Assembly: GCA_051251725.1 (NCBI GenBank)
Contig: JBPOFN010000002.1
Span: forward strand, 62,001 to 126,000
Source of the DNA: JALZUE01 sp051251725
GTDB taxonomy: Bacteria; Pseudomonadota; Gammaproteobacteria; Enterobacterales; Alteromonadaceae
Reading direction: 5' to 3'
DNA length: 64,000 nt
The notes under the pieces are model-generated. The model was not told the origin of the DNA and searched no databases. It saw nothing but the letters and a program-made list of their open reading frames with translations. Position 1 is the stretch's first letter, and every line of letters begins with the position of its first letter. This document shows positions 1-8,860 of the stretch, in pieces. Made by a program: the position numbers and the translations under genes.

Positions 1-1304
1 GCATAACCTTCAAAGTCATCAGTAATGGTTTCAGGAAGTGGCACATCAAACAAATCTGAATCTAAATCATCAAAGTAACTATAAGTACCGCTAGAGCCAT
101 TATCACCAACATAAAGTGCCATTAGCGTTGGCGCGCCAGTATCATTTTCAGCTTCTAATGGAACCGCTGTGCCGCCATCGTCATAAGAGGTGTAATCAGT
201 GCCATCAATGTTAATAGTAATCGCATGTGAAGCATCCCAAGAAATGGTGACATCAATCCAAGTATCTTTGTCATACGAAGCTAAATCTTTTTGATTGCCG
301 TCTTGATCTCTGAACTTAATTTTAGAGCCAAACACAAGCTCAGTGTAGCGAGAGCTTGAAGAACCGCCTTCTGAAGTACCTAGGTAGATATAAGTCGATT
401 TAACATAACCCGCTGTTGGAATAAAAACAGAAACAGAAACTGAGCCGCTATCAGCTGCGCCATCAGTAAATGCGCGACTTACTACCGGTTTAGTGTTGCC
501 ATTATCTGTACCTGCACTATCTTCTAAGTACAAAGAAAAACCATCTTTAGCTTCAACATCACTTATTTCAGCGAGCGTTAAAGTGCCATCAACATTACTC
601 ACAGTGTAAGCCGAATTTGTTGCTATTTGAACACCATCAGCATAACTTTCAAAATCATCGGTAATGGCATTAGGGTCTACATAACCACCTGCAATTACAA
701 CATCAGAATCACCGGTAATTGTCGCGGTAAAACCACGGTCATCTTTGTAGGCAACAGATACTGACACGGCATTGCCAATGTCAGCAGCATCAATAACGTA
801 TTTATTACCTGTTGCTACACCTGCACCAGTCCAAGTATAAACGGGTGTCGAAGTAAGGTAACCATCACTATCAGAAATAAAAGCAGATAATGTTTCACCT
901 ACGGTTGCAGTACCAGCAACAGTAATTTCACCTAATGTGTCTACATCACTTAATACCGCATCAGTTGCTTCTGATCTAATTTGTGAAAAATATCCATCAT
1001 TATCAGTATAAGCAACACGTACTCTAATCTCTGAACCTAGTTCATTGGTTGTCAATGTGTAGCTAGATGCCGTAGCTCCAGAAATATAGGCATCATCAGC
1101 CAACCAAGCGTAAGTAACGGCAGAACCTGAATGGCCATTAGCGTCTGATAACGAAGCCGATAATGTTGCCCCTATTTCTACTTCATCTTCGAAACCAATG
1201 GTAACTAGGCCGGCAGAATCGCCGGTAGCACCTTTATACTCATGTTCATCACAAGCACTTAATGTAAGTACTAGCGCTGAAATAGCTAATAGTTTATTAC
1301 TCAT
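1..1304 (-). CDS. Surface lipoprotein with Ig-like and DDFE repeat modules, partial
   Basis: The reading frame starts with ATG at 1304 and stays open to the left edge, so the C-terminus lies outside the window. The N-terminus MSNKLLAISALVLTLSAC is a lipoprotein signal with Cys18 as the lipidation site. After it come two Ig-like beta-rich modules (pattern GATLSASLSD..Y.W.. then GETLSAFISD..YTWTG), each about 85 residues. A longer module follows that begins ITDDFESYADG and looks like a concanavalin/LamG-type sugar-binding fold. A second ITDDFEGY at the window edge shows that this module is repeated. This design is typical of secreted polysaccharide-binding proteins. The PL7 lyase gene two genes upstream on the same strand supports a carbohydrate role. 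The ligand cannot be read from the sequence. Confidence 0.75.
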   Translation of the reverse strand, partial: MSNKLLAISALVLTLSACDEHEYKGATGDSAGLVTIGFEDEVEIGATLSASLSDANGHSGSAVTYAWLADDAYISGATASSYTLTTNELGSEIRVRVAYTDNDGYFSQIRSEATDAVLSDVDTLGEITVAGTATVGETLSAFISDSDGYLTSTPVYTWTGAGVATGNKYVIDAADIGNAVSVSVAYKDDRGFTATITGDSDVVIAGGYVDPNAITDDFESYADGVQIATNSAYTVSNVDGTLTLAEISDVEAKDGFSLYLEDSAGTDNGNTKPVVSRAFTDGAADSGSVSVSVFIPTAGYVKSTYIYLGTSEGGSSSSRYTELVFGSKIKFRDQDGNQKDLASYDKDTWIDVTISWDASHAITINIDGTDYTSYDDGGTAVPLEAENDTGAPTLMALYVGDNGSSGTYSYFDDLDSDLFDVPLPETITDDFEGY

Positions 1305-1560
1305 ATCTCTCGTTTCCTTTATATTTTTTATAATGTCATCGATAAAAACTGCTATATAACTATAAAAATAAATATAAAACAGTATCAATTGGTCAATACA
1401 TTTAAGTTTAAGCACAAATCAAAACTTTGCATTTAAAATTAAACTATATAACAACAATATGATAAATAGACACTCAAATGTCAAGCCAAAAATAAACCAA
1501 AACACATAAATTGTTATTACCAAATAAATTACCACAACAAAACCAATAAATTACATACGT

Positions 1561-1590
1561 AAAAAAAGCGACACTAGGTCGCTTATTTTA
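1561..1590 (-). terminator. Intrinsic terminator after the 164-residue secreted protein gene
   Basis: Read on the minus strand, AAGCGAC-CTAG-TGTCGCTT is followed by a run of seven T. It lies about 15 bases after the stop of the gene at 1602-2096, so it should end that transcript before the lipoprotein gene at 1304. Confidence 0.75.
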
Positions 1591-1601
1591 TCAGCACAGA
1601 G

Positions 1602-2096
1602 CTACTCTAACTCAAGGGTGTCGAAAGCCTCTCTCGCAATATTTCGCCACTTCTTTTTTGCTTCATTTTCTAATGAATTGTATGACACTAATAATAGTTT
1701 TCCATTTAACGGAATACCGTAAATAATATTATAGCTATCTGATCTTACTGATTTATTTTCAAATTCAAGAATGAAAACTTTTGTTTCGAATTTATTGATT
1801 ACTTTATCTTTTGACCAATTAGCATCAGGAAATCCCTTATGGTATTTAGCTGAAATCGCCTTATGAATTTGTTTTATCGTTTTGACATCAGCATCAATAT
1901 TGGTCTGTTGAAAAGTAAACTTTGCCAAACCAGATTTGTTATCCAAAACAACTTTACCTTGCGTTTCTTCTTTAATTTTAACTGTGCTCGGAAAATCGAT
2001 AAATATTTTACCCTCGAGTAGCTGATTAGTGACCCAATCAGCGCCATTAGCAAATGTTGTTAAACTTAATAATAGGGTTAATAGTATAATTCTCAT
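1602..2096 (-). CDS. Secreted protein of unknown function
   Basis: A 164-residue protein with a clear Sec signal peptide (MRIILLTLLLSLTTFANGA, cleavage near residue 18). The mature part is a small mixed alpha/beta domain with no motif that I recognise and no cysteines. It lies 23 bases after the stop of the PL7 lyase gene on the same strand and ends at an intrinsic terminator. The two are therefore probably cotranscribed and this protein probably works in the periplasm or at the cell surface. Function is unknown. Confidence 0.7.
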   Translation of the reverse strand: MRIILLTLLLSLTTFANGADWVTNQLLEGKIFIDFPSTVKIKEETQGKVVLDNKSGLAKFTFQQTNIDADVKTIKQIHKAISAKYHKGFPDANWSKDKVINKFETKVFILEFENKSVRSDSYNIIYGIPLNGKLLLVSYNSLENEAKKKWRNIAREAFDTLELE

Positions 2097-2119
2097 TGTT
2101 AATTCCTTATCTGTTCTAA

Positions 2120-3559
2120 CTAATAATTATAACCGGTGTGCTTATTTTCAATTTTATAAAACGTTGCTTGCACATAATCTGCCGCATCGCCGGTGTTGTT
2201 TTGATTATAGACACCCGCTTTAAAATACATGTATTGACCACCACTTTGATAGTTACTGGCTGTCATATCATAAGTGCCGATCACATCAGCTTTTCCTGAG
2301 CGACTGATTGTCACCTTAAGTGAATTACCCACCACCTCAATTTGATATGAAAAGCGTTCACCTAAAGCAATACCGTCACTAGGATTAGCTGCACTTTGCG
2401 CTTTACTGCCAATCATTTCGACATACTTATCGTCGCCACCTAAAACTTCATGGGCAAAATAAATAGCCCCCTTAGCGTTATTAGGTAGCTTGCGATAATA
2501 CAAGCGGATTGGTTCATCATCATTAGCATGGATCTGACCAATGATCACTCGCCCTACCTGGCTTATATCGCCAGTAGTCGTAACATAATTAACGGCTAAC
2601 TCCGCAGTTAATGTACCATCAACACCACCCGCGGCGTCTTGCTCTGCTTGACTAGCGGTTGAAAACACCCAGTTATTTTTATTGATGCCTTGAGTTTTAT
2701 GACTCGAATTACCACGGCGTAACATTTCTCTTAACTCGGTACGAGTATAGCTTGTATTGGTTGACGTTTTATAACCGGCCACCGGCACTTTGAAAACTAA
2801 ACCACCATCGTTTGATGGATAAAAATAATCTGAATTTTGATAACCTGCGACTAGATCATTTTCACTAATACTGTCGGATTTACCATTACCATCTACATCG
2901 GTTGGAATGCTTAAATACCAATCGTTCAGTTCAATAGTATGGGTACTAACAATCGGATCTTCAGGCTCGCTTGGATTGCTATCGCCTGGCTCTTCGGTGA
3001 TTTCAGGTAAAATACTCGTATTATCATCGCAGTGGTTCACGACCACTTCAATAATACTGTTCCAACTATTAACTGAGTTTCCTTGGCCATGAATCCGTAG
3101 ATAGCGCCCTGAGCTTAAAGCAAGCTCATAGCTTTCAAATGCTTTCGCTGAAAGGGTACTTTGGCCATTGGTTAATACCGCTTGCCAAGTCGTTAAGTCG
3201 GTACTAGTTTCCACTTCAAAATAACTTATCCGCTCTTCACTTTGATACCATAAAATAGCGAGATTTTTAATATTCACTGTTTGGCCAAAATCAAAGGTTA
3301 AATATTTACTTTCGCCCATACTTGACCAGCGCGAGTCATTATCAGTTGATTTGTCTAATGTGCTAGCCGGCAGATGACCATCGTTCGAGCCATCATCTGT
3401 CGCAGTGATAGTTATATTAGTCAGATCAGTACATTCTTCAACGATAGGCGTATCAGGAACATTATTTGTTCTTGGCGGCGTAGTCCCCGAAGAGCTACTG
3501 CCACCACACCCCGTCAAGAGCAAAAAAGTTAAAGGAATAATATTTACAGCTTTCATCAC
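2120..3559 (-). CDS. PL7 alginate lyase-like lipoprotein with CBM32/F5-8C domain
   Basis: A 479-residue secreted lipoprotein (signal ending LLLTGC, Cys18). Residues about 44-176 form an F5/8 type C (CBM32-like) sugar-binding domain, with WSSMGESKYLTFDFG and YLRIHG strands. A Pro/Glu/Ser linker follows. Residues about 205-475 form an alginate_lyase2 jelly roll. The three PL7 signature motifs are present: RTELR at 273-277, QIH at 342-344 and YFKAGVYNQ at 445-453. PL7 enzymes cleave alginate or related uronate polymers by beta-elimination; the exact substrate here is inferred. The lipid anchor would hold the enzyme at the outer membrane. No other alginate genes (PL6, PL17, kdgF) are visible in the window, so this may be the edge of a larger alginate locus or a stand-alone enzyme. 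Confidence 0.88.
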   Translation of the reverse strand: MMKAVNIIPLTFLLLTGCGGSSSSGTTPPRTNNVPDTPIVEECTDLTNITITATDDGSNDGHLPASTLDKSTDNDSRWSSMGESKYLTFDFGQTVNIKNLAILWYQSEERISYFEVETSTDLTTWQAVLTNGQSTLSAKAFESYELALSSGRYLRIHGQGNSVNSWNSIIEVVVNHCDDNTSILPEITEEPGDSNPSEPEDPIVSTHTIELNDWYLSIPTDVDGNGKSDSISENDLVAGYQNSDYFYPSNDGGLVFKVPVAGYKTSTNTSYTRTELREMLRRGNSSHKTQGINKNNWVFSTASQAEQDAAGGVDGTLTAELAVNYVTTTGDISQVGRVIIGQIHANDDEPIRLYYRKLPNNAKGAIYFAHEVLGGDDKYVEMIGSKAQSAANPSDGIALGERFSYQIEVVGNSLKVTISRSGKADVIGTYDMTASNYQSGGQYMYFKAGVYNQNNTGDAADYVQATFYKIENKHTGYNY

Positions 3560-4025
3560 ACCAACTTATTAATTTAAGTCACAATTTCTAAGTAAATTCG
3601 GCATACGTAAACACCTAAAAAATTGTTAACCAATAATTTATTTTAAATTCGTAGTGAATTAATAACACAAATCAAGTGGTATACCAAGAGTTATTACCAA
3701 ACAAAAACCAAGACAAAACCAAAATAACGATTGGTCTACCAGCTAATTAAATGACTAAAAGATAAGTTAACTGCCTGAAATATGATTAATTATTGACGAG
3801 GAAACCTTGGCGATTATCAACGTTTTTTGGCTTGCCGGATATTTTTCGTTAGTGATTTATTAATAGAAATTATTAGCTAAATCTATTAACGGCATGCATT
3901 AAGCAAATGGCTTTACAAAGAATGACTAACCTGAAGATAATAATTTATTAACTGATGTGTAATATTTTATCAGCGCGGCGCCAATAACAATTAAAAACAG
4001 AGGGACGAAGAAAAAGTGACTATGA

Positions 4026-4054
4026 TAAAAAAACCTCGAGTTTGCACCCGAGGC
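4026..4054 (-). terminator. Intrinsic terminator of the nagKBAP operon
   Basis: On the minus strand GCCTCGGGTGCAAACTCGAGG forms a GC-rich stem (CCTCG/CGAGG) followed by TTTTTTT. It lies downstream of nagP, the last gene of the leftward nag operon. Confidence 0.75.
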
Positions 4055-4094
4055 TGATCAAAACGATCGATTACGCTAATAAAATATCGACTAA

Positions 4095-4152
4095 CTAGGG
4101 TCTGTTGTTCTTTTCAGATTGATTTTTTCAATGAAAGAACAACAAGCCCTAG
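4095..4152. repeat. 58-base near-perfect inverted repeat
   Basis: The arms 4095-4114 (CTAGGGTCTGTTGTTCTTTT) and 4133-4152 match as reverse complements at 17 of 20 positions, with an 18-base AT-rich centre. It lies between the nagP stop and the operon terminator, so it is transcribed and can fold into a long hairpin. It could be a small palindromic mobile element remnant or an RNA stability element. Confidence 0.6.
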
Positions 4153-4163
4153 CCGTTAATGAT

Positions 4164-5489
4164 TTATTTCCAGCTTGTTAATTTGTGCCCTTTAACGGCA
4201 TAAAACAAAATAAAGAGATAACAAGGTAACATGACAGCATAGCCCATTTGAAAGCTTGAAAGCTGACTAACACCGCCCCAAATCAATGGGCCAACAGCGC
4301 CGCCGGCGATTCCCATCACTAATAATGCTGAACCAGTACTGGTTAGTTTGCCAAGCCCTGACAATGCTAACGGAAAAACAGCTGGCCAAACAATGGCATT
4401 CGCTAAACCTAATAAAGCAATTAGCATTAACGGATCTGGTAAGGCAACACCGCCAAATGGCACTAATAACGTTTGCGCTATCACTGTTGAGTTGGCATCA
4501 CCAGTGATCACAGCAACTACTAACACTAAACCTAAGATTGCCGAAACCATCAGTGCTTTTTGCTGAGATATAAAACGGGGAATTAATAAAATCCCTAAGA
4601 TATAACCCACCACCATACACACCATAGTATACGAAGTCATAATGCTATAGTTTTCTACACCTAACGACAACGCATAAGTACCAATAGTATCACCGGCAAT
4701 AACTTCAACCGCAACATAAACAAATATCGCGATAATTCCCAGTGCTAAGTTAGGACGAGCTAAGGCTGATTTAATATCATCATTTGAATTAGTTTCTGCT
4801 TCATCTTCTTTTTCAAGTTCAGGTAACGCTGATTTCTTTACTGCAAAACCTAACAGACCAATAAATAATGCCATACCTAAATAAGGTAAAACTAAGCTAT
4901 TAGCCATATCGTCAATTTGAATTTGACTCAGTTCGGTGCCAACGGTATCGGTAAAATTACTTAAAATCAAAGCGGTAAAAACCATTGGAGCAATAACACC
5001 TGCGCCTTTATTTAAGATGCCCATAACACTGATACGGGCAGCCGCAGACTCTTCTGGCCCAAGTCTTACCACATAAGGGTTGACCGCAGTTTGCAATAAC
5101 GTTTGACCGGTTCCCATCACTAACTGAGCAAACAAAAATAACGGAAACAGTTGTAATTTAGCCGCCGGAATAAACAGCAGACCAGCTAACATCATTACGC
5201 CCATACCAATCGCCATGCCGTTTTTATAACCGACTTTACGGATCAGGGTTGCTGACGGTAAAGCAGTGAAAGTAACCGCGATATAAAAAGAAAATAAAAT
5301 CAGTGAACCTTGAAATGGACTTAAATCAAGAATTTGACTTAAATAAGGCATTAAGGAGCCATTTAACCAAGTAGCAAAACCTAAAATAAAAAATAACACT
5401 GCAACAATGGCCATAGGCACAATGCTGCTTTTATTGGGTTTTGTTACTTTAGCTGACTTAGTTGGTGTCGTTATCACTTCTGTGGTCAT
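4164..5489 (-). CDS. nagP: N-acetylglucosamine permease, FucP-type MFS transporter
   Basis: A 441-residue inner-membrane MFS protein with about 12 hydrophobic segments. The N-terminal FFILGFATWLNGSLMPYLSQ is typical of the FucP/GGP sugar-proton symporter branch, to which NagP of marine gammaproteobacteria belongs. It is the last gene of nagK-nagB-nagA-nagP, 107 bases after the nagA stop. NagP imports free GlcNAc without phosphorylation, which fits the presence of a GlcNAc kinase in the same operon rather than a PTS NagE. Substrate assignment rests on family and context. Confidence 0.9.
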   Translation of the reverse strand: MTTEVITTPTKSAKVTKPNKSSIVPMAIVAVLFFILGFATWLNGSLMPYLSQILDLSPFQGSLILFSFYIAVTFTALPSATLIRKVGYKNGMAIGMGVMMLAGLLFIPAAKLQLFPLFLFAQLVMGTGQTLLQTAVNPYVVRLGPEESAAARISVMGILNKGAGVIAPMVFTALILSNFTDTVGTELSQIQIDDMANSLVLPYLGMALFIGLLGFAVKKSALPELEKEDEAETNSNDDIKSALARPNLALGIIAIFVYVAVEVIAGDTIGTYALSLGVENYSIMTSYTMVCMVVGYILGILLIPRFISQQKALMVSAILGLVLVVAVITGDANSTVIAQTLLVPFGGVALPDPLMLIALLGLANAIVWPAVFPLALSGLGKLTSTGSALLVMGIAGGAVGPLIWGGVSQLSSFQMGYAVMLPCYLFILFYAVKGHKLTSWK

Positions 5490-5596
5490 TATCTTTCCCC
5501 ATGCTTAATGGCGTTAATACTCGAATAAAATTCAAATACATTATTTTCTTACATTGCCTGTTTGATCTTGGCTGGCTTTAGTACTTTATTTTCAAC

Positions 5597-6730
5597 TTAA
5601 CTTTTTGAATAAACCTTTTCACCTGAAATCCAGGTACTCAGTACTTGAACATCATCGTCTAGTTCAACAAAATCAGCTTGTTTACCCACCATTAATAACC
5701 CTAAATTGGTATTATTAATATAATTTGCTGGATACAGACTTGCCATACGCAGCGCTTCGTCTAAATCTACTGATAAATATTTTTCGGTATTGCGCACAGC
5801 TGTCGCCATGTCTAAGACCGAGCCCGCTAACTCACCTGTAGTTGAAGTTAATTTTCCGTCTGCTAAGACCACTTTACGATCAAAAAAGGCAAACTCTTGC
5901 TCGTCAGTGCCAGTTGGCGGCATCGCATCAGTGACTAAAAAAACTTTCCCTTTAGGTTTAGTTTTTAACGCTAATTGACAAGTTAAATAATCAACATGGT
6001 GACCATCAACAATCAAACCACAACTGGTGTGATCATTTAATAGTGCACTACCCACAAGTCCTGGTTCACGCCCTTGTAAAGGTGACATAGCATTGAACAA
6101 ATGAGTAAAACCATCAGCGCCAGCATCAATTGCTTGTTGCGCAGTTTGAAAAGTAGCATTGCTATGTCCTAAACAAACTTTGATCCCTAACGCCGTCATT
6201 TTTTTAACATCAGCGGCTAAAACATTTTCAGGTGCTAAAGTAACCAAAATTTGGCCAAGGTCTTTACGCGCTAATACTTGCCATTCATCAGCAGAAATTT
6301 CTCTGATGTATTCTTCACTATGAGCGCCTTTTTTCGTGACAGATAAATGAGGGCCTTCAAAGTGAACACCGATAATACCTTTAACACCCGCTTTAATGGC
6401 ATTGGCAATGGCATCGGCGGCAGCTCGCATCACTTCCACTTTATCAGTGATAAGTGTTGGCAACATGGCGGTTGTACCAAACATCGCATGAGCATTCATC
6501 ATTTGTTGAATACCTGCTACGGTTGGCGTGGCATTCAGTAAAACCCCACCACCACCATTAACTTGTAGGTCAATAAAGCCAGGAACAACAAGCCCATGCA
6601 GTTTTTCATCATAATTATTGATGTTGTTATCGATAGCAATAATGTTACCGTTTTCCAACGTTAACACTTGATCATCAAGATAGTATTCGCCGGTAAATAA
6701 CCGTTTAGCATGAACACGTAATACTGACAT
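5597..6730 (-). CDS. nagA: N-acetylglucosamine-6-phosphate deacetylase
   Basis: A 377-residue amidohydrolase that converts GlcNAc-6-phosphate to glucosamine-6-phosphate and acetate. Diagnostic segments are PGFIDLQVNGGGG, the metal-binding HFEGPHLS, GHSNAT, HLFNAMSPLQGREPG, DGHHVD and the active-site LVTDAMPPTGT. Length is normal for NagA. The start abuts the stop of the SIS-domain deaminase gene, so translation is probably coupled. It is the second cytoplasmic step after NagK. Confidence 0.95.
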   Translation of the reverse strand: MSVLRVHAKRLFTGEYYLDDQVLTLENGNIIAIDNNINNYDEKLHGLVVPGFIDLQVNGGGGVLLNATPTVAGIQQMMNAHAMFGTTAMLPTLITDKVEVMRAAADAIANAIKAGVKGIIGVHFEGPHLSVTKKGAHSEEYIREISADEWQVLARKDLGQILVTLAPENVLAADVKKMTALGIKVCLGHSNATFQTAQQAIDAGADGFTHLFNAMSPLQGREPGLVGSALLNDHTSCGLIVDGHHVDYLTCQLALKTKPKGKVFLVTDAMPPTGTDEQEFAFFDRKVVLADGKLTSTTGELAGSVLDMATAVRNTEKYLSVDLDEALRMASLYPANYINNTNLGLLMVGKQADFVELDDDVQVLSTWISGEKVYSKS

Positions 6731-7726
6731 TTATAAAGTCCTTGTTACCTTTTTAAGACCTTTTGGCTCATCAGGATTAAAACCTCGACTGACGGCAACT
6801 TTCGCGACATCTAAATAGAAACGCTGTAATACTACTAATGGCGCTAAACGCGGATGTATAACAATATTATTTTGCGTTAAATGCACAAGATCTGCACCGC
6901 GCTCTGTTACTTCATCAATTTGCTCTTGGTGAGAGATTGCACTTTCGTCGTTAACGGCACAATTTAAAATCGCTAAACCTTGTTCAACAAGGGTCACTGG
7001 TCCATGAAGAAATTCGGCACTTGAAAAAGCTTCAGCGTGAATACTGCTAACTTCTTTCAGTTTTAATGCCATCTCTTTCGCAATCGAAAAACCTAGTCCG
7101 CGGCCAAGTACCACCATGTTTTTAACATTGGCAATAGACTCTGGTGTTAATTGTGCTGGCGAAGCAATAATTTTTTCCATTGCCGCTGGTAAATCAGCCA
7201 AGGCCGCAATCAATTCGTTATTTTGTGTCCAATTAGCCACTAGCTGCGCTAATGCCGATAAAGTTGCTAAATAACTTTTGGTCGCCGCTACTGACACTTC
7301 AGTGCCAGCTCTTAACGGTAAAACTTCATCGACAATTTCACCTAACGGCGAGGTTTCATCATTCACTAAAGCAACACAATATGCGCCTGCATCTTTCGCC
7401 ATTTGGGCTTGAGCGATAATGTCTGGGCTACGACCTGACTGAGAAATAACAATCACTAATGCGTCTTGTAATTTTAACTTTTTACCATAAACACTAGCCA
7501 CTGACGGAGCAGCAGAGCTAACTGGCACACCCGCTTCAATTTCAATTAAGTATTTACCAAATACACCAGCATGATCTGAAGAACCACGGCCAATAATCAT
7601 CACCGACTTAGGTGCTATTTCACGTAATTTAGCGCCAATTATTTCCGCTAAAGGCTGATTAGCAATGATCTGATTTTTAATAACACTTGGCGCTTGCGCT
7701 GCCTCTTTTTCCATTATAGTTGTCAT
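6731..7726 (-). CDS. nagB: Glucosamine-6-phosphate deaminase NagB-II, SIS-domain type
   Basis: A 331-residue protein of two SIS domains, like the isomerase half of GlmS without its glutaminase domain. Motifs are RGSSDHAGVFGKYLIE and SQSGRSPDI in the first SIS domain, SVAATKSYLATL after it, and SSAEFLHGPVTLVEQG in the second. This is the non-orthologous replacement of classical NagB found in Shewanella and relatives. It deaminates and isomerises glucosamine-6-phosphate to fructose-6-phosphate. It sits between nagK (15-base gap) and nagA (adjacent). Confidence 0.9.
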   Translation of the reverse strand: MTTIMEKEAAQAPSVIKNQIIANQPLAEIIGAKLREIAPKSVMIIGRGSSDHAGVFGKYLIEIEAGVPVSSAAPSVASVYGKKLKLQDALVIVISQSGRSPDIIAQAQMAKDAGAYCVALVNDETSPLGEIVDEVLPLRAGTEVSVAATKSYLATLSALAQLVANWTQNNELIAALADLPAAMEKIIASPAQLTPESIANVKNMVVLGRGLGFSIAKEMALKLKEVSSIHAEAFSSAEFLHGPVTLVEQGLAILNCAVNDESAISHQEQIDEVTERGADLVHLTQNNIVIHPRLAPLVVLQRFYLDVAKVAVSRGFNPDEPKGLKKVTRTL

Positions 7727-7741
7727 GATAAACCTTAACTC

Positions 7742-8650
7742 TTATGAGATTTTGCAATATTTAGCTTGTTGCTGTCGGGCATAAATAACCGAACCTATTT
7801 CAGGTGGTGATAAAGGAGCAGAGAGCTGCCCTTGCACATCAGCATCTAACCAAGGAGTAATGACCGGGGTTAAACCGCCAATCAACGAAATTCTAGGTGG
7901 ATTTTTTGTTAATAATTTTCTTGCGACATTACTGATATAACCAGCACCTTCTTGCACGATAGCGCGGGCAATATCATCGCCAGCACAAGCCTCTAGAAAT
8001 ACTTCGCGAGCAAACTCAGCAAAAAATGCGGCGGGTTTTCCGGCAATCACTTCCACCATTTCAACCGCATCATTGGCCTGTAAATGTTTTAATAGTTTTG
8101 GAGTTAATGATGTTTCGGGAATTAACTGATCTAAAGACAATAACACTTGTTTCGCTGCCTGAAAGCCGGTCCATGCACCACTACCTTTATCACCATGAGG
8201 AAAACCATGGCCGCCAATCATAAACACTTCATCATCAACATGTGAAAAACCACAAGAGCCGGTGCCAGTGATCATTACTGCGCCATATTCACCTTGGTGA
8301 GCACCTAAACAAGCAATTAATAAATCAGTGGCTAAATGCATTTGTTTAAACGGGTGATGCCATTCGCTCATTTGTTTATATAACACTGGCAAATTAACCC
8401 CGGCTAAACCAACTCCAGCAACTAGCTTACTTAATGATAAATGGCCAAGACCGGCATCTACTAAGGCAAGTTTTGCTGATTCTTCAATAGAGTGTATGGC
8501 TTGTTCAAAACCATGCAACGGGTTACCTGGACCAGAAATTCCGGTACCCAATATTTTGTTATCGCTATTAACCAAAACGGCTTTGCACTTAGTGCCACCG
8601 CCATCAATGCCTAAATATAACTCTTTTGTATTTATACTACTTGTTAGCAT
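7742..8650 (-). CDS. nagK: N-acetylglucosamine kinase, BadF/BadG family
   Basis: A 302-residue ATPase of the BadF/BadG/BcrA/BcrD family. The phosphate-1 loop is LGIDGGGTKCKAVLVN; further ATPase motifs are TGTGSCGF and HGDKGSGAWTGF. In Alteromonadales this is the NagK form that phosphorylates imported GlcNAc to GlcNAc-6-phosphate. It is the first gene of the leftward operon. A NagR-type operator lies 107-124 bases upstream of its start, and a terminator-like hairpin separates it from the hexosaminidase gene, so the operon has its own promoter. Confidence 0.9.
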   Translation of the reverse strand: MLTSSINTKELYLGIDGGGTKCKAVLVNSDNKILGTGISGPGNPLHGFEQAIHSIEESAKLALVDAGLGHLSLSKLVAGVGLAGVNLPVLYKQMSEWHHPFKQMHLATDLLIACLGAHQGEYGAVMITGTGSCGFSHVDDEVFMIGGHGFPHGDKGSGAWTGFQAAKQVLLSLDQLIPETSLTPKLLKHLQANDAVEMVEVIAGKPAAFFAEFAREVFLEACAGDDIARAIVQEGAGYISNVARKLLTKNPPRISLIGGLTPVITPWLDADVQGQLSAPLSPPEIGSVIYARQQQAKYCKIS

Positions 8651-8756
8651 ACCGACCTCGTGTCTTGCTTTCGCATCGAGAAATCTCTTGGTTGTTTATT
8701 AAGTAAGTCAGTAATAAACGTAAAATTTCATCTTGATATGGGATTATCTTACCACA

Positions 8757-8774
8757 AATGACAGCGTTGTCATT
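8757..8774. promoter_or_regulatory. NagR operator upstream of nagK
   Basis: AATGACAGCGTTGTCATT is an 18-base palindrome (8 of 9 pairs complementary). It matches the NagR-type motif reported for GlcNAc regulons in marine gammaproteobacteria and has the same core as the sites before the TonB receptor gene. On the minus strand ATGACA within the operator, 16 bases, then TAAGAT form a plausible -35/-10 pair, so a bound repressor would cover the promoter. Confidence 0.85.
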
Positions 8775-8818
8775 TATTTTTCGCTATTAATTTTATTTAT
8801 TTTAACCTTTATCTAAAT

Positions 8819-8852
8819 AAAACACTTAAACAACTGAAATTAAGTGGTTTTA
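8819..8852 (-). terminator. Probable terminator after the hexosaminidase gene
   Basis: On the minus strand AAAACCACTTAA pairs with TTTAAGTGTTTT across a 9-base loop, and a T-rich tail follows. It lies just after the GH20 stop and before the nagK operator. Confidence 0.55.
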
Positions 8853-8860
8853 ATTGATTT

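Larger units (their letters stand above)
3560..4163. other. Intergenic region between the PL7 gene and nagP
   Basis: AT-rich, with no coding frame that I can support. It should contain the promoter of the leftward PL7 gene near 3560-3800. On the right it holds the nag operon terminator (4026-4054) and a 58-base inverted repeat (4095-4152). Confidence 0.6.
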
